Below are positions 13,833 through 25,330 of a DNA stretch of 64,000 bases, in pieces. Positions within the stretch are counted from its first letter, which is position 1, and every line of letters starts with the position of its first letter. The notes below the pieces were generated by a model. The model worked only from the letters and a program-made list of their open reading frames with translations. It made no database searches and had not been told where the DNA came from. Source of the stretch: Glandiceps talaboti (lineage: Eukaryota > Hemichordata > Enteropneusta > Spengelidae); contig NC_135550.1 in NCBI RefSeq assembly GCF_964340395.1, positions 30,799,176 to 30,863,175 of the forward strand, read 5' to 3'. Position numbers and translations under genes: made by a program.

Positions 13833-15689
13833 CCTCAAAGACCCCAAACATAAGCATTCCACCGCATAAAGGTAAATGCACCTGCTAACGACAGAACACA
13901 GAAACAGGGATACAGGGATTTATAAATATAACATTGGTGATATACCACAAGAGATTACCCCATTCCAAACATAACTGCATATTTGACGATTACAGTCTAC
14001 AACTAAACGTCAAATGTCTGACAACGCCTAGCATGATCAAACAATTCTAAGAAATCACACTTTAAATAAATTTCGTAGAATAATATAAATATGTAACGCT
14101 TTTACATCCATTACCAGGGGAAATTCCTAAGCCCAAAAAATCCACCTAACTCAAAAAGGTTGTAAATCTTTTACAAGGAAGAACAGTAGGACAGTGACCA
14201 AATACATGGGGAATTATTCCAACCAACTTCCTTGTTGTATAGGAGGAAGTTTCGAAATATTGTTGGACAGAAATAACTTAACATGAAAATAATCAAATTT
14301 GAACTGTGAGCTGAGCTGTATATATTCTACATGTTGACTATTAGTACCTGTTTTTCACCGATGGTGATTTGTTGTACACGGTGTGGACAGGAAGGTTGGT
14401 CAAGAACTTGTTCATTCTAATTCCCTTTTCTTGAGAGTTGAATACATTTTCTAAGGTAAGAGGGTATACGGGATATACAATATGGCAAATGATGACAAAC
14501 TTTTAGCAATACTTTGCAAATCATTTCTTTCTTAAAAGTTAAATATACTATTGTTGGTTTCAGCTTTTTATTTGTTGAACTTAACTCAACATTTTCCAGA
14601 AATATTCCTCCAAACGAAAACACCACCACCACCACCACCTTTGCTTTCCTCGATGTCTGAACAATGCGAAAAACATCCATAATTTACACTTCTACAGAAT
14701 ACCAAGGGACAACGCTCTTAAGAAACAGTACTATGAGGTGATGATACCCCCAATTTGAGCGAGGGCGCTGTATTCTCAATTTCCTGTTTGTAGTCTGCAA
14801 TGGCCTATTCCTGACATCTTGCTTTACGTTTGTGTGATCCCTCGTATGTTTGTTTTCTATGTATAGCAATAATTTTCTATGCCTATGAATTCGTTTATAC
14901 AAGTAAGTTGAACATTGCGTGTCTCCCTTTACTCTCTCCGAAACTTAATACGACTAATGTGGAATGTCCATACCCTCATTTTCAAAGAATACCTTTGAAG
15001 ATATAGTGAATGGGCGGCTTATGAATGGCTAAACGTTTCACACAGTGTTTAGATATATCTTCCTGATGCTCAGTTGATGGCATCATGGACATTCGTTGTT
15101 TATGACACCATGTCAAAGTGAAGGGATTTATGTATTTTGGAATATGTCACATATGATTTTTTCTTCGGGTTTACAAAGTTGAGTCATTGGGTTTTTTTCA
15201 GGAAAATGTAGATAAATCATTGACAAGTGTGTGTATAGCGATGCTGAATGAAATATATACACTAACATACACAACTATCATGAACACTTGCAATCGACTA
15301 AATAGTAATTTTTCAATACATTTAACACCACACCTGTAAATTTATCGAAAATGTTATCATTACACTTCCGAATCGCAGGAATTCACTCTCACTTGAGTAT
15401 CGCACTGTCTTCGGCTATAACTGTTCGATTGACTACGTCGAGATTCTTATGGGGTGAGATTCCCGCCAAATTTATAGATATATTTAATTGACACAATTAT
15501 TTCTTTATTTATTCACTTCTTTATTTTAAAATAATATTAATGTATTTACTTTATTGGCAAATTTATTTATTTTATTATAATTCTTTCTTTATTTATTCAC
15601 TTATTTATTTTAATAAAATGGATGTATTTACTTTATTGTCAAATTAATCTATTTCAATTATTTTTATTTAATATTTCCACAATTATTTC

Positions 15690-15694
15690 TGTAT

Positions 15695-15761
<67 letters not shown>

Positions 15762-15765
15762 TTCT
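15690..15765. repeat. (TTTA)n array in the left foldback arm
   Basis: Near-pure TTTA units, part of the longer TTTATTCAC-rich left arm of the foldback element. The matching right arm is more diverged. Confidence 0.9.
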
Positions 15766-16310
15766 CTTATTTATTATAATTATTTCTTTATTTATTCACT
15801 TATTTATTTCAATGAGATAGGTGTATTTCCTTTGTCAAATTAATTTTAATCATTTTTGAAAATATTTCATTATTTATTTATTCACTTATTTATTTTCCTT
15901 ATTTCTGTATTTTGTTCTTAATTTGCAATTTGTTCTTGTTATTTTTATTTTTCTATTATTAATTCAAGTTCAATTATTTCACTTATGTCAAGAAACTTGC
16001 TTATTTAATCATTTACTTTTATTTCTTAACATTCAATTAGTTTTTTATAATTCCGTTATTTAAGTCTGTATTTTGCATCTGATTTCACTTTTCCTCACCA
16101 TTATTAAGATTTTAATTATTTATCGTATTAAATTATTTCATTACTTCATTTGCATACAGTCAATTTAAACATTCTCAGCAATATATTTTAATTATGATGT
16201 TCTCTTAAGCTTATCATTAAATTATTTTTTCAATTCAGTATTTTGTTATTTAAGTCTATATTTTGATTCTTATTTGTGCTTTTCATCAATTGTAATTGTT
16301 TAAGTTTAAG

Positions 16311-16344
16311 CATAGACCCTACACACGTTGGTGTAGGGTCTATG
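16311..16344. repeat. Perfect 14-bp-arm hairpin
   Basis: Arms CATAGACCCTACAC and GTGTAGGGTCTATG flank a 6-base loop. A related hairpin with core GACCCTCCAC lies at 21351-21373, which suggests a small dispersed palindromic family rather than a transcription terminator. Confidence 0.75.
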
Positions 16345-16649
16345 GTTTAAGTTATCAACTTGAAATATTTAATTTATTCACTATGCTTGCAAACCATGTT
16401 CCGGGGCCAAAGATATGTCGTTCATGACGTCGTTCACTATTAGTAAATCAAGTATCATGAGTATGGCGGAAAGTGAACGACAGTACAGCGACTGATCTCC
16501 ACGACATTTTACAGGAAAATATCCCAAACTGGAGGAGGAGGGGGGGGGGGGCTATGAAATTTGCCGCACGCATGTTGGTGGGCGGCATTTAGACTGCATT
16601 GCTTGCCCGGCTGCACGGCACGTCAGATTACCCATATGTAAGACACAAA

Positions 16650-17400
16650 CAATGTTGTTGGTTCTACACATGCATTACGTTGTGTCACTTTTGAAGAAAA
16701 TATATGACGGCTATCGCGTCGTCCCTGCTGTCCCAAAGTAATCAGTAGTAGGCATGAATTTATTTGTCTCTTTCTTTTTGCTCAAATGCCATGGTTTAGT
16801 ACACATAATTTACCGAGCTGTGGTGCATGCTTGTAGGTTTGCAATTTAGACTATTAAAAGTACAAACATCAATTCACAGTTATAACTTTATTGGCTGAAT
16901 TTTATTTCTTCGGGTTGATTGCTCGAAAGTTAGAGCGTAATTACCGAGATGTTTACACTACTGTACAAAACACATGGCCTGTGTGATGATGGCGTCCGGG
17001 GATGGCGTATGCACCGTGCACGTCACTTTTTTGTAGAAAATACGAGGATTTACAACCCAGCCATCCCACAATCGCAATTAATATAGTACAAGTACATACA
17101 TTTACTCACAGTTATAAATTTTACTTGTCTCATTTCTCACTCAAAGGCCAGAATATAATATTAGTACATGATACAATTTACCGAGTGACAGTATTGCCAT
17201 TACAAACATACGGTGTACACGTAACTTGACTAATGTTGTGCCTAGCATGATGATACACGTTACACCGTCCATGTGCACCACCGCAGCACCGATTGTCCAT
17301 AGAAAATACAGGTAAAGATTTACGACCCTGCTGCATACTGTCTCATATTTACATTTAATAAAACTACACAAACATTTATTCACGGTTACGAATTTATTTT
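16650..17400. repeat. Diverged tandem repeat inside the foldback element
   Basis: Three degenerate units begin near 16660, 17010 and 17240. Each contains, in order, an ACGTxAC..TTTT..GAAAATA-like block, an ACAxxxATTxACTCACxGTTAxxA-like block and, in the first two, an AATTTACCGAG-like block. Spacing is about 230-350 bp. The match was judged by eye and is low in identity. Confidence 0.45.
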
Positions 17401-17694
17401 CTCTCGAAAGTCATAGTTTAATTTTGTTACATCGATTTTTGGGGATAAATGGCGCACATCAGTACTGCCAGCTTCAACACATTCCTGCAGATCCTGTAAA
17501 GTTGTTAAAGCGTGCCGAATGTAATTGAAGACTTCATTTGGAATATCAAAACTAAGGGCATGCCAAACCAATTCTTCTTCAACCAAAACAACTTTATGGA
17601 CTGCAGTATTCAACTGATTAAACTCTGAAACATCATCCAGCGATCTAACGATTCCAGGCATATATTCACATATATTTATAAGCTCAGTCGCCAC
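17386..17694 (-). CDS. Unrecognised 102-codon open frame inside the foldback element
   Basis: An intact frame of 102 aa starts at ATG (17694) and is rich in acidic and hydrophobic residues, with two likely helical stretches (about residues 20-50 and 55-75). A TATAAATA-like sequence lies on this strand at about 17668-17676, but inside the start of the frame, not upstream. It lies in the central unique part of the element, and its last codons overlap the third tandem unit. I do not recognise the family. It may be an element-encoded protein, a captured host exon or chance. Confidence 0.25.
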   Translation of the reverse strand: MATELINICEYMPGIVRSLDDVSEFNQLNTAVHKVVLVEEELVWHALSFDIPNEVFNYIRHALTTLQDLQECVEAGSTDVRHLSPKIDVTKLNYDFREKINS

Positions 17695-18819
17695 GATGCG
17701 CGATGCATGATAGTCAGTTAGTGATCAATCACGATTGGAGAGAAGTGATGCAAATGCGTCATATGACGTATCGTAAGACCCTGAACATGGTTTGCAGGCA
17801 TAGAGAATAAATTAAATATTGTATTTTGGCGGAGATCTCACCGTAGTTGAAGAAATTTATTCACTGTGCTTGATAACCATGTTCCGGGCCAAATACGTTG
17901 CACGTTGAAGTCATAGGACGAATCGATGGCCCCGAACCATGGTTTTCAAGCAAAGTGAATAAATTACTTTAAACTATGGTGAGATCTCCGCCAAAATAAA
18001 ATATTTATCAATTGTAATTGTAATTGTTCAAGTTTAAGTTATCAACTAAACATGGTGTGCAGGCATAGAGAATAAATTACTTTAAACTACGGTGAGATCT
18101 TCGCCCAAAAAAATATTCATCAATTGTAATTGTTCAAGTTTAAGTTATAAACTAAACATGGTTTGCATGTAAATAGAATAAATTAAAGCACGAACAAGAA
18201 TCAAAATAAAGACTAAAATAACAAAATAATGAATTGAAAAAAAAAAAATTAATGATAAGAGAACATCATTATCATAATATATTGCTGAGAATGTTTAAAT
18301 TGGCTTAGCAAATGAAATAATTTAAAACGATAAATAATCAAAATAATAATAATGGTGATGAAAAGAGAAATCAGATGCAAAATATAGACTTAAATAACGA
18401 AATTATGAATTTTATAAATAATTTAATGTTAAGAAATAAAGCCAAGTGATTAAATAAGCAAGTTTCTTGACAAAAGTCAAATAATTTAACTTGAATTAAT
18501 AATAGAAAAATAAAAATAGAAAGCAAATTAAGAACAAATACAGAAATAATTAAAATAAATATAAGTGAATATATAAAGAAATAATTATAATAAATAAGTG
18601 AATAAAAAATGAAATTGCGGAAATATTTAATAACGAAATTCTAAATTCTAAAAATAATTACAGAAATAATTATAATAAGAAGTGAATAAATACAGAAATA
18701 ATTGCGGAAATATTTAATAATGAAATATAAATTTTAAAAATAATTACATAAATAATTAAAATAAAAAAAGTGAGTAAATACAGAAATAATTGTGGAAATC
18801 TTAAAATACATTAAATACA

Positions 18820-18825
18820 TTTATT
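18820..18825 (-). terminator. Candidate gene C poly(A) signal inside the foldback terminal repeat
   Basis: On the minus strand AATAAA lies 114 nt past the gene C stop codon, within the right terminal repeat of the foldback element (element edge at 18847). It is the first canonical hexamer I see downstream of gene C. Its use for cleavage is inferred. Confidence 0.4.
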
Positions 18826-18938
18826 TTGACGGTGATTTCACCCCATAGATTCCTTCCGTTCTAAACTCTGTACATTATATTTTTCGGTATGAATGTAACA
18901 CCAAAGTTGTACATATGTTTACCGTAGTTTCAACAGAT

Positions 18939-19190
18939 TCATCGCGACGAACCGCCTGGACTTTTATCTTTGATTAAGGCACATTTCATTTCATGGATCT
19001 GCAGTGCCAACGTGAGCTGTTGTTTCTCCTTGTCAAGTTTCTGTATTTCTTTTCTGAGTTTGAAAAAATCCCCTTCCAACTTCACTGCTTCCTAATTGAT
19101 AGAAATGAAAAAGTATTAGGTTAACAAGAACATACATACCTGTAGAAACATGTAATCAAGCAAACGCCTATTATCTTTAATGACAGGGCT

Positions 19191-19241
<51 letters not shown>

Positions 19242-19253
19242 TACACACATACT

Positions 19254-19284
<31 letters not shown>

Positions 19285-21695
19285 ACACACACACACACAC
19301 ACGCACGCGAAAAATGAACTTATCCAAGATATTATGAGACGTGTGTGAAATCTTAGATCACGTATGACATCACCTAGCAATATGTGATGAAGTAAACTTT
19401 GTCGTAGGAGTGGTTATTTACGAAATGATTATTTACAAAGACAAACCTTAGAAAGTTGTTGCATTCGTTCTCTTGTTTTGCTCCTGCTTCTTGCTGCAGC
19501 TAACCGGTTTCTTTCTCTTCTCAATTTGTTCCTGCCTTGGACAATGACCTGTTTCCTTTTCTCGTCATCAACTCTGCACTACAAGTTTTGACAACCGATA
19601 GAAACAAACGTTTTAATAGTTACGTATGACACAAAGCATCACAGTGCATTAAGAAATAACTGTGACTTTTATAAGTATGATGTTACTATGAGATACGAGG
19701 TGACTAAGGTACGGCTTATTTTGTAATATGACGTGTTACTATGAGGTACGAGGTGACTAAGGTACTGCTTATTTTGTAATATGATGTGTTACTATGAGAT
19801 ACGAGGTGATTAAGGAACTGCTTATTTTGTAATATGACGTGTTACTATGAGATACGAGGTGACTAAGGTACTGCTTATTTTGTAATATGACGTGTTACTA
19901 TGAGATACGAGGTGACTAAGGTACTGCTTATTTTGTAATATGATGTGTTACTATGAGATACGAGGTGATTAAGGTACTGCTTATTTTGTAATATGATGTG
20001 TTACTATGAGATACGAGGTGATTAAGGTACTGCTTGTTTTGTAATATGGCGTGTTAAAATGTGATGTGATTTCATATGATATGGTGGATACGTGTGCGAT
20101 GGGATGAGATATGATGACTGTGATCCAACGCATGTAATATGTAATATGGTGTGATGTGAGAGATGATGTCAAATGAGATGAGATGAGATGAGATGAAATG
20201 AAATGAATTGAGATGAGATGAGATGAGATGAGATGAGATGAGATGAGATGATGTTTTGTGATGTGATGGAATGTGATGTGATGTGATGACTGATCCAACG
20301 CATGTAATATGTAATATGGTGTGATGTGAGAGATGATGTCAGATGAGATGAGATGAGATGAGATGAGATGAGGTGAGATGATGTTTTGTGATGTGATGTG
20401 ATGTGATGTGATGTGATGTGATGTGATGTGGTGTGGTGTGATGTGATGTGATGCAATGTACATTTGATGTGATGTCATATGATATGATATATGACATGAT
20501 ATGACATATGACATGACATGACATGACATGACATGACATGACATAACATGACATGACATGGCGGCCTACAAAATCTTGTTTTGTGATCCCAGAGATCGGT
20601 AGCCTTGTGCTTGATGCTGTTAGCATTGGCCTGTCAACATTTAATAGAAGTGTCACCTATGATTGGCAATCGTTTTATTTTGTGATACCTGAATTGTAAC
20701 CGTGTTGTTTTCTATTACTCTGAGGATTGGCGCTACTGTGCTGACGTTACATGACATGTACATAACAGGATAAGACACGACACAATATGATATGGCATAA
20801 CACTGCCGATAGGGTGTGACTCGAATGCAACACAGCATACGAACGCGTGGCTAGGCATAAATAAACCCAGACAGGCAATATAAGACTTTGCAATGTCAAT
20901 TGATCGACCATTCATGGCAGTATGTTAATGGCAATGCATTGAAATAGTTGACAGCTAATGTTGATGAGTATATTGCAAGTGATACAGTGGGGAAAGGTAC
21001 AAGACTGTTGTTATATAAATTGAGATTAATATTCGTAAAAACAAATCATTTAGACCAGGCTGTCCCATTGATAGGTAAGGCGTAAATGTGATCCGACCTT
21101 TAAGCTTATAATCTTTGACAGGTTATACATTGTTCTTCAACTTTCGCTTTCAGTTTCACCGTATTACTTTCAGCGCAAATTCTTTTGTTTTCAAAAAAAA
21201 ATTCCACATTTCAAACTGCTCTGCCGGAAAGTGAAATAAACATCAAGAAAAAACCCTGAGACGAGAAAGAATTCGTTTCAGGAGTGAAATGATGGTATGG
21301 TGTGGATAGTGACGTAATGTTTGTGAAGGCAAAGGATACAACAGATCATCGACCCTCCACTTGGTGGAGGGTCTATGGACAGATTAACAACATCAACCAT
21401 TGAATTGAAACTGTTTTGTGTATACAATTTTACATGCAAGGTAATTAAGTATACGCACGTGTTTATCTTCAGAATCTGTATACATAATTCCTTCTTTGAA
21501 TGCTTCCGGCTGTACTTCACACCGTCGCTTATTTCTAAGCTTTGTCTCACTTATGATATCACCAAAACCACATGACTTGACGGTTGGTAAATCACAGACA
21601 GACGAACGATCTCGTGTTTCTACTCTCAGACTATGGGTTAGATCATCGTAGTCATAACCAAGTTCAGATGAAATCTGGACGGACTCATCTTCCAT
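18939..21695 (-). CDS. Gene C: ATF3/FOS-like bZIP transcription factor, 3 coding exons
   Basis: On the minus strand, exons 21459-21695, 19447-19578 and 18939-19091 join in phase 0 to give 173 aa. The N-terminal exon is acidic (YDYDD near residue 14) and has a weaker ATF3-like helix (ISETKLRNKRR, 48-58). The basic region RRERNRLAAARSR keeps Asn103 and has Ser110 in place of the redox Cys. Zipper leucines are L121, L128, L135, L142 and L149, then H156 and EMKC. The core a-position that is Asn in ATF3 is Phe132; the others are A125, I139 and K146. A polypyrimidine/AG acceptor sits about 20 bp before the ATG, suggesting a 5'UTR intron as in the other members. The donor after exon 1 is GTGCGT, non-ideal but usable. 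Intron 1 (1.88 kb) is full of minisatellites and intron 2 holds a CA array. The zipper is most like A and B (EMKC tail, F-K-L-R core). Confidence 0.86.
19193..19303. repeat. (CA)n microsatellite in gene C intron 2
   Basis: Dinucleotide array with short CATA and TCA interruptions, lying between the basic-region and zipper exons of gene C. Confidence 0.95.
19680..20052. repeat. 53-bp minisatellite in gene C intron 1
   Basis: About seven head-to-tail copies of a 53-bp unit beginning GTGTTACTATGAGATACGAG, with only a few differences between copies (for example GAC versus GAT at the unit end). The uniformity points to recent expansion or homogenisation. Confidence 0.93.
20056..20560. repeat. Pentameric satellite (GATGT/GATGA/GACAT) in gene C intron 1
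   Basis: Blocks of GATGA and GATGT pentamers alternate and pass into GACAT pentamers at 20500-20550. A longer segment of about 60-100 bp (containing GATCCAACGCATGTAATATG) is duplicated at about 20110 and 20286, so a higher-order repeat exists. The MSCHVMSCHV/HHITSHHIT open frames are translations of it. Confidence 0.93.
21351..21373. repeat. Small perfect hairpin in gene C intron 1
   Basis: Arms GACCCTCCAC and GTGGAGGGTC flank a 3-base loop, with TATGG on one side. It shares its core with the hairpin at 16311-16344. Confidence 0.7.
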
Positions 21696-22057
21696 TGTAG
21701 TTCAGCTAACCATCCTGTAGATTAGGATAAAATGAATACGTAAACGCCATGAGTTTGATTGTCTATCCTCTGATTGGTGGTTAGTTTGCAGGAAACGGCA
21801 CATCGTCATTTCCGCCATGGGACGTTGCGCAGCATGTTGACGACTGTGCAAGGAATGTCGTCATGACAAGTGCTGGTCTTCAACTTTCTTTTTAGCCATA
21901 ACTCTGAGAACACAAAGAACTAAAAAAGTAGTTTTAAATCGTATTATTCAAACAGTAAACTTAACTTAAGTTGAAAAGAAACGGTGAGATAATTTCATGA
22001 CTGTATCAATCAATGTTGACGTGGTCAAATATTGGAAATGAACACCGCGTCGTCGTC

Positions 22058-22067
22058 ATCGTCATCG

Positions 22068-22135
<68 letters not shown>

Positions 22136-22145
22136 GTCATCGTCA

Positions 22146-22182
<37 letters not shown>

Positions 22183-22185
22183 TGT
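22058..22185. repeat. (TCA)n/(TCG)n trinucleotide array
   Basis: Runs of CAT interspersed with CGT, giving poly-Asp, poly-Ser, poly-Met or poly-Ile frames depending on phase and strand. No flanking gene structure supports translation. Confidence 0.93.
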
Positions 22186-24339
22186 TTTGGAAATACCAAT
22201 ATCCTGCAGCATCACAAGCATAAAAGGCTAATTTTGTGCAACCTTGCAATTGGTAGTTTATTGAATACTGCCTCGCTTCTTCTAGGTGTCAATTTACGAG
22301 ATTTCTTCCCTATAATTCCAATAAGATAAACGAGGGTGTCTGTCAGGGGTAAAGTCAAAAGACTATCTGAGACTTTTAATTTTTGTTGCTTTTTTGTTGT
22401 CGGGTTTTTACTTATTTATTAAATCAAAAAGATTTTTTCAGTGACTAAATAATTTCAGGAAATCATAACGGCCCCAAAATAATGCTGACTGTTAGCTCAC
22501 AGAGAGACGAGAGCCATAGATTTATCGTTCACAAATAGTTCGGTGCAGTCGGATAATAGAGGGCGCCCTTCCAATCATGTCACCGTACACTACTTCCTTA
22601 TTTCACTTTTTAAAAACTGACTACTAGTGTGAACATTATCTAGAATTAAAGTGATCGATATCACGGGTCACGGGTCACACCATAGTCACATGTCTCAGGA
22701 AACGTTAGGGTTATCAAACTTTTTTAACGCGGCCAAGGTTGTTGAACGCAAATTCGTAGAAATCCTCCATTGATACATTTCGGCGAAATGTCGATAATTC
22801 TAAATATAGGCAAATGTAGCAAACGACATATTTAATTAATTTTTATGGAGCCTTTACAGTTTGCCTTCTTTTTCGGTCGTTAATTATTGAACATTATCCA
22901 AATCTTATTAAATACTACGTATTTTCACAAAAAGTCCATACTACCTGTGATTATTTTATATTGATAATTTACATGACCGAAACACCATTCAGATGTCAAT
23001 GTATTCTGACTCTTCCAAGTTGTGCGAATAAATAACCTATTTGAATACTGTTAAGGCGATTTCCATACAGCTCGTCACAGCTCGTTGACCAATCAACATA
23101 TATCAAACTAATCTGTTTCACTTTATCACTTTCTTACTCCTAGGTAATAAATCTGAACGTCAGAAATATGCTTTAATATATGTTGTCAACTTGTCAAAAG
23201 GGGTGGATTATTGCTAAAGTATATACTCTTCTTGGTAGTAACTAAATCTTTATATGTATTCTTGTGAAAACTAACGCAACAAATTTCCTAAAACTAACTC
23301 AACAAGTTTCCTATGTACAGACTGAGCTGTATGTACATTTATTGGGGTCATGGTCCCTTGAGATTGTTCTGGTTGGGTAGAAGTTTGACTCGTACTTCCC
23401 TTGTGAGCAAATACGTATATCATAATGTTTTGTGATATATACGGGCACAATATGTAAAATATTTGTAATGTTCCGTTGGTCCACCGCTCAATTCCGACTT
23501 GAGAGTGAGGTCCGAGTAAGGGGTCCTGGACTGAACAATATGGTGTCTGTACCAATGTATGTATCCTACATCATCACTGACTTGCAGTCTAAAGCCTTGG
23601 TCTCGTACACAATTTTTTTCTACAGTAAAATTATCATTATTAAGACATGGTGAATTTTTAAATTGCAAAATTTAAACATATACTGCAACACTTACTGCTA
23701 TAAAAAAACTTCGTTCTTTGAAGAGAACAAGTATATGAAAAATTAGTTTTCACCGTTCATGCGCTCAGGCGGAGAGACGGTGACAGCAAATAGCATCTCG
23801 CCATGTCATGTAATGTTGGACAGTTTCATTGTGAAAAACATCCATTGTTAGGACGTCCTAACAGTTGAAAATTGTAAACTGCCAAATTTACAATAAATCA
23901 ATCACGTGTACAAAATACGTCAAGAAAGAACCATAACAAGAATAAACACACAAACATGGTTTAATATAAATCTAGTTAGAAGATAAAATATACCATTGTC
24001 ATCAAAATAACCCGGCAAATTATTAAGCGGGGTTATCTGTATGTCTGTCCATTTATCGATTAACAGAATGAAGTATGTCAATCATTTTCTATCAAGTTAG
24101 ATTTGTCGTCTACAATTGTCGATTGAAATTGAACAGCCTACCGCGGTATACATTCGATATTATATATAATTCGATTACGGTTGCTAAATCTCAACTTTAG
24201 AGAGATACTGCCACTTGTCATGCCCCACTTATTGGGCTGTAGTTGTCCATTGGGTAACAATGGACAGTCTTACTTAAAGTTTATGTAGGTGTACCATCTT
24301 TACCTTGTGTGAGGAAGGTTATATATTGGGGATAAAAAG

Positions 24340-24342
<3 letters not shown>

Positions 24343-24386
<44 letters not shown>

Positions 24387-24530
24387 GCGTGTGCGTGTGT
24401 GTGTTGTGTGTATGTATGTATGTATGTATGTATGTATGTATGTATGTATGTATGTATGTATGTATGTATGTATGTATGTATGTATGTATGTGTGTGTGTG
24501 TCTGTCTCCCTATTTGTATGTCTGTCTGTA

Positions 24531-24587
<57 letters not shown>

Positions 24588-24590
24588 GAT
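24343..24590 (+). repeat. Compound microsatellite (GT)n-(GTAT)n-(CTGT)n
   Basis: Three consecutive simple arrays, GT then GTAT then CTGT, directly abut the diverged satellite that starts near 24600. Confidence 0.95.
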
Positions 24591-24599
24591 CGTTTTCTA

Positions 24600-25330
24600 A
24601 AAAAACGGCTGGCTCAATTCAAACGAAATTTGGTGCATGTATTCTGTAGGGTAATGGCAACAACTGATTAGGCTTTGCTAAACACCCATGAATATTAATG
24701 AGTTATTTATGTAATTAATAGTTTTCGGTAATTAGCCTATATCTAATTAAGAATGCACTCTCCAAGTTCAATATAATTTGACACATACATTGGTGATAAC
24801 AGGATGCATGTGTCATATAAAGTTTGATGATATAGTTTGTGGTTTAATGACTAATTTGCATAACTAATGAATATCAGTAATTACGCTATCACTTACGAAT
24901 GCGCGCTTCAAACTCAATATATAAAAATTGGCACATACTTCAACCATAAGAAAGGGTACATGTCCTGAAAAACTTGTTGATATAGCTTTTAGTTATAATG
25001 AGTCGTTTACATAATTAATTATGTTCAGTAATTAAACATGAAGAGTGTAAGTTTCAAATTCCATATAATTTTGTAATGTTTACATTAATGATACCAGGGT
25101 GCACATGTCTCACAAGGCTTGCTGATGTAATACTTAGTTTTAATGAGTCATTTACATAATTAATGATTCTCAGTAATTAGGCTATATATGTCCCCTTCAA
25201 ATTTAATATAATTTGGTATATATCTTGATGGTAACAAAGTTCATGCTCCATAAGTTTGATAATGTAGCTTTTTGTTTTAATTACTCATTTGCATAATTAA
25301 TGATTTTATAGCATGCAAAATGACAACTTT
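24600..25330 (+). repeat. Diverged tandem repeat of about 150 bp
   Basis: Five copies of a unit recognised by TAATGAnTnATTTnCATAATTAAT-like blocks near 24695, 24846, 24997, 25141 and 25278. Spacing is 151, 151, 144 and 137 bp. Each block is followed by a CAGTAATTA-type stretch and a CAAATTnnATATAATTTGG-type stretch. The copies have drifted considerably, so the array is old. Confidence 0.8.

Larger units (their letters stand above)
8613..15447. other. Gene A 3' region and non-coding spacer
   Basis: Directly after gene A come several ATTTA pentamers in AT-rich DNA (about 8840-8930), possibly 3'UTR. The rest holds CATA arrays (11370-11545, 13060-13290) and a CAGA array (13745-13832). I see no gene in it; the open frames are short and lack domains. 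Confidence 0.6.
15448..18847. mobile_element. Foldback-type element with long AT-rich inverted arms
   Basis: The left end reads TATGGGGTGAGAT and the right end, reverse-complemented, reads TATGGGGTGAAAT. Beyond these ends both sides continue as AT-rich arms of about 1 kb built from irregular (T)TTATTCACTTATTTATTT-like repeats in opposite orientation. A second inverted motif (TTGCAAACCATGTTC) occurs at 16387 and several times, in both orientations, at 17781-18170. Flanks GATTCT (15442-15447) and GATTCC (18848-18853) could be a diverged 5-6 bp target-site duplication. The length is 3.4 kb. The structure resembles foldback DNA transposons. No transposase is recognisable, so it is probably non-autonomous. 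The right end lies 91 bp from the gene C stop codon. Confidence 0.7.

Noticed and set aside
20169-20559. Long HHITSHHIT and MSCHVMSCHV frames
   Set aside because: Translations of the GATGT/GACAT pentamer satellite in gene C intron 1.
22025-22249. Poly-Asp, poly-Ser and poly-Ile open frames
   Set aside because: A trinucleotide repeat is open in all phases and there is no splice or domain context.
23271-23668. Two overlapping minus-strand frames as one gene
   Set aside because: Different frames, no shared domain, no splice signals that join them.
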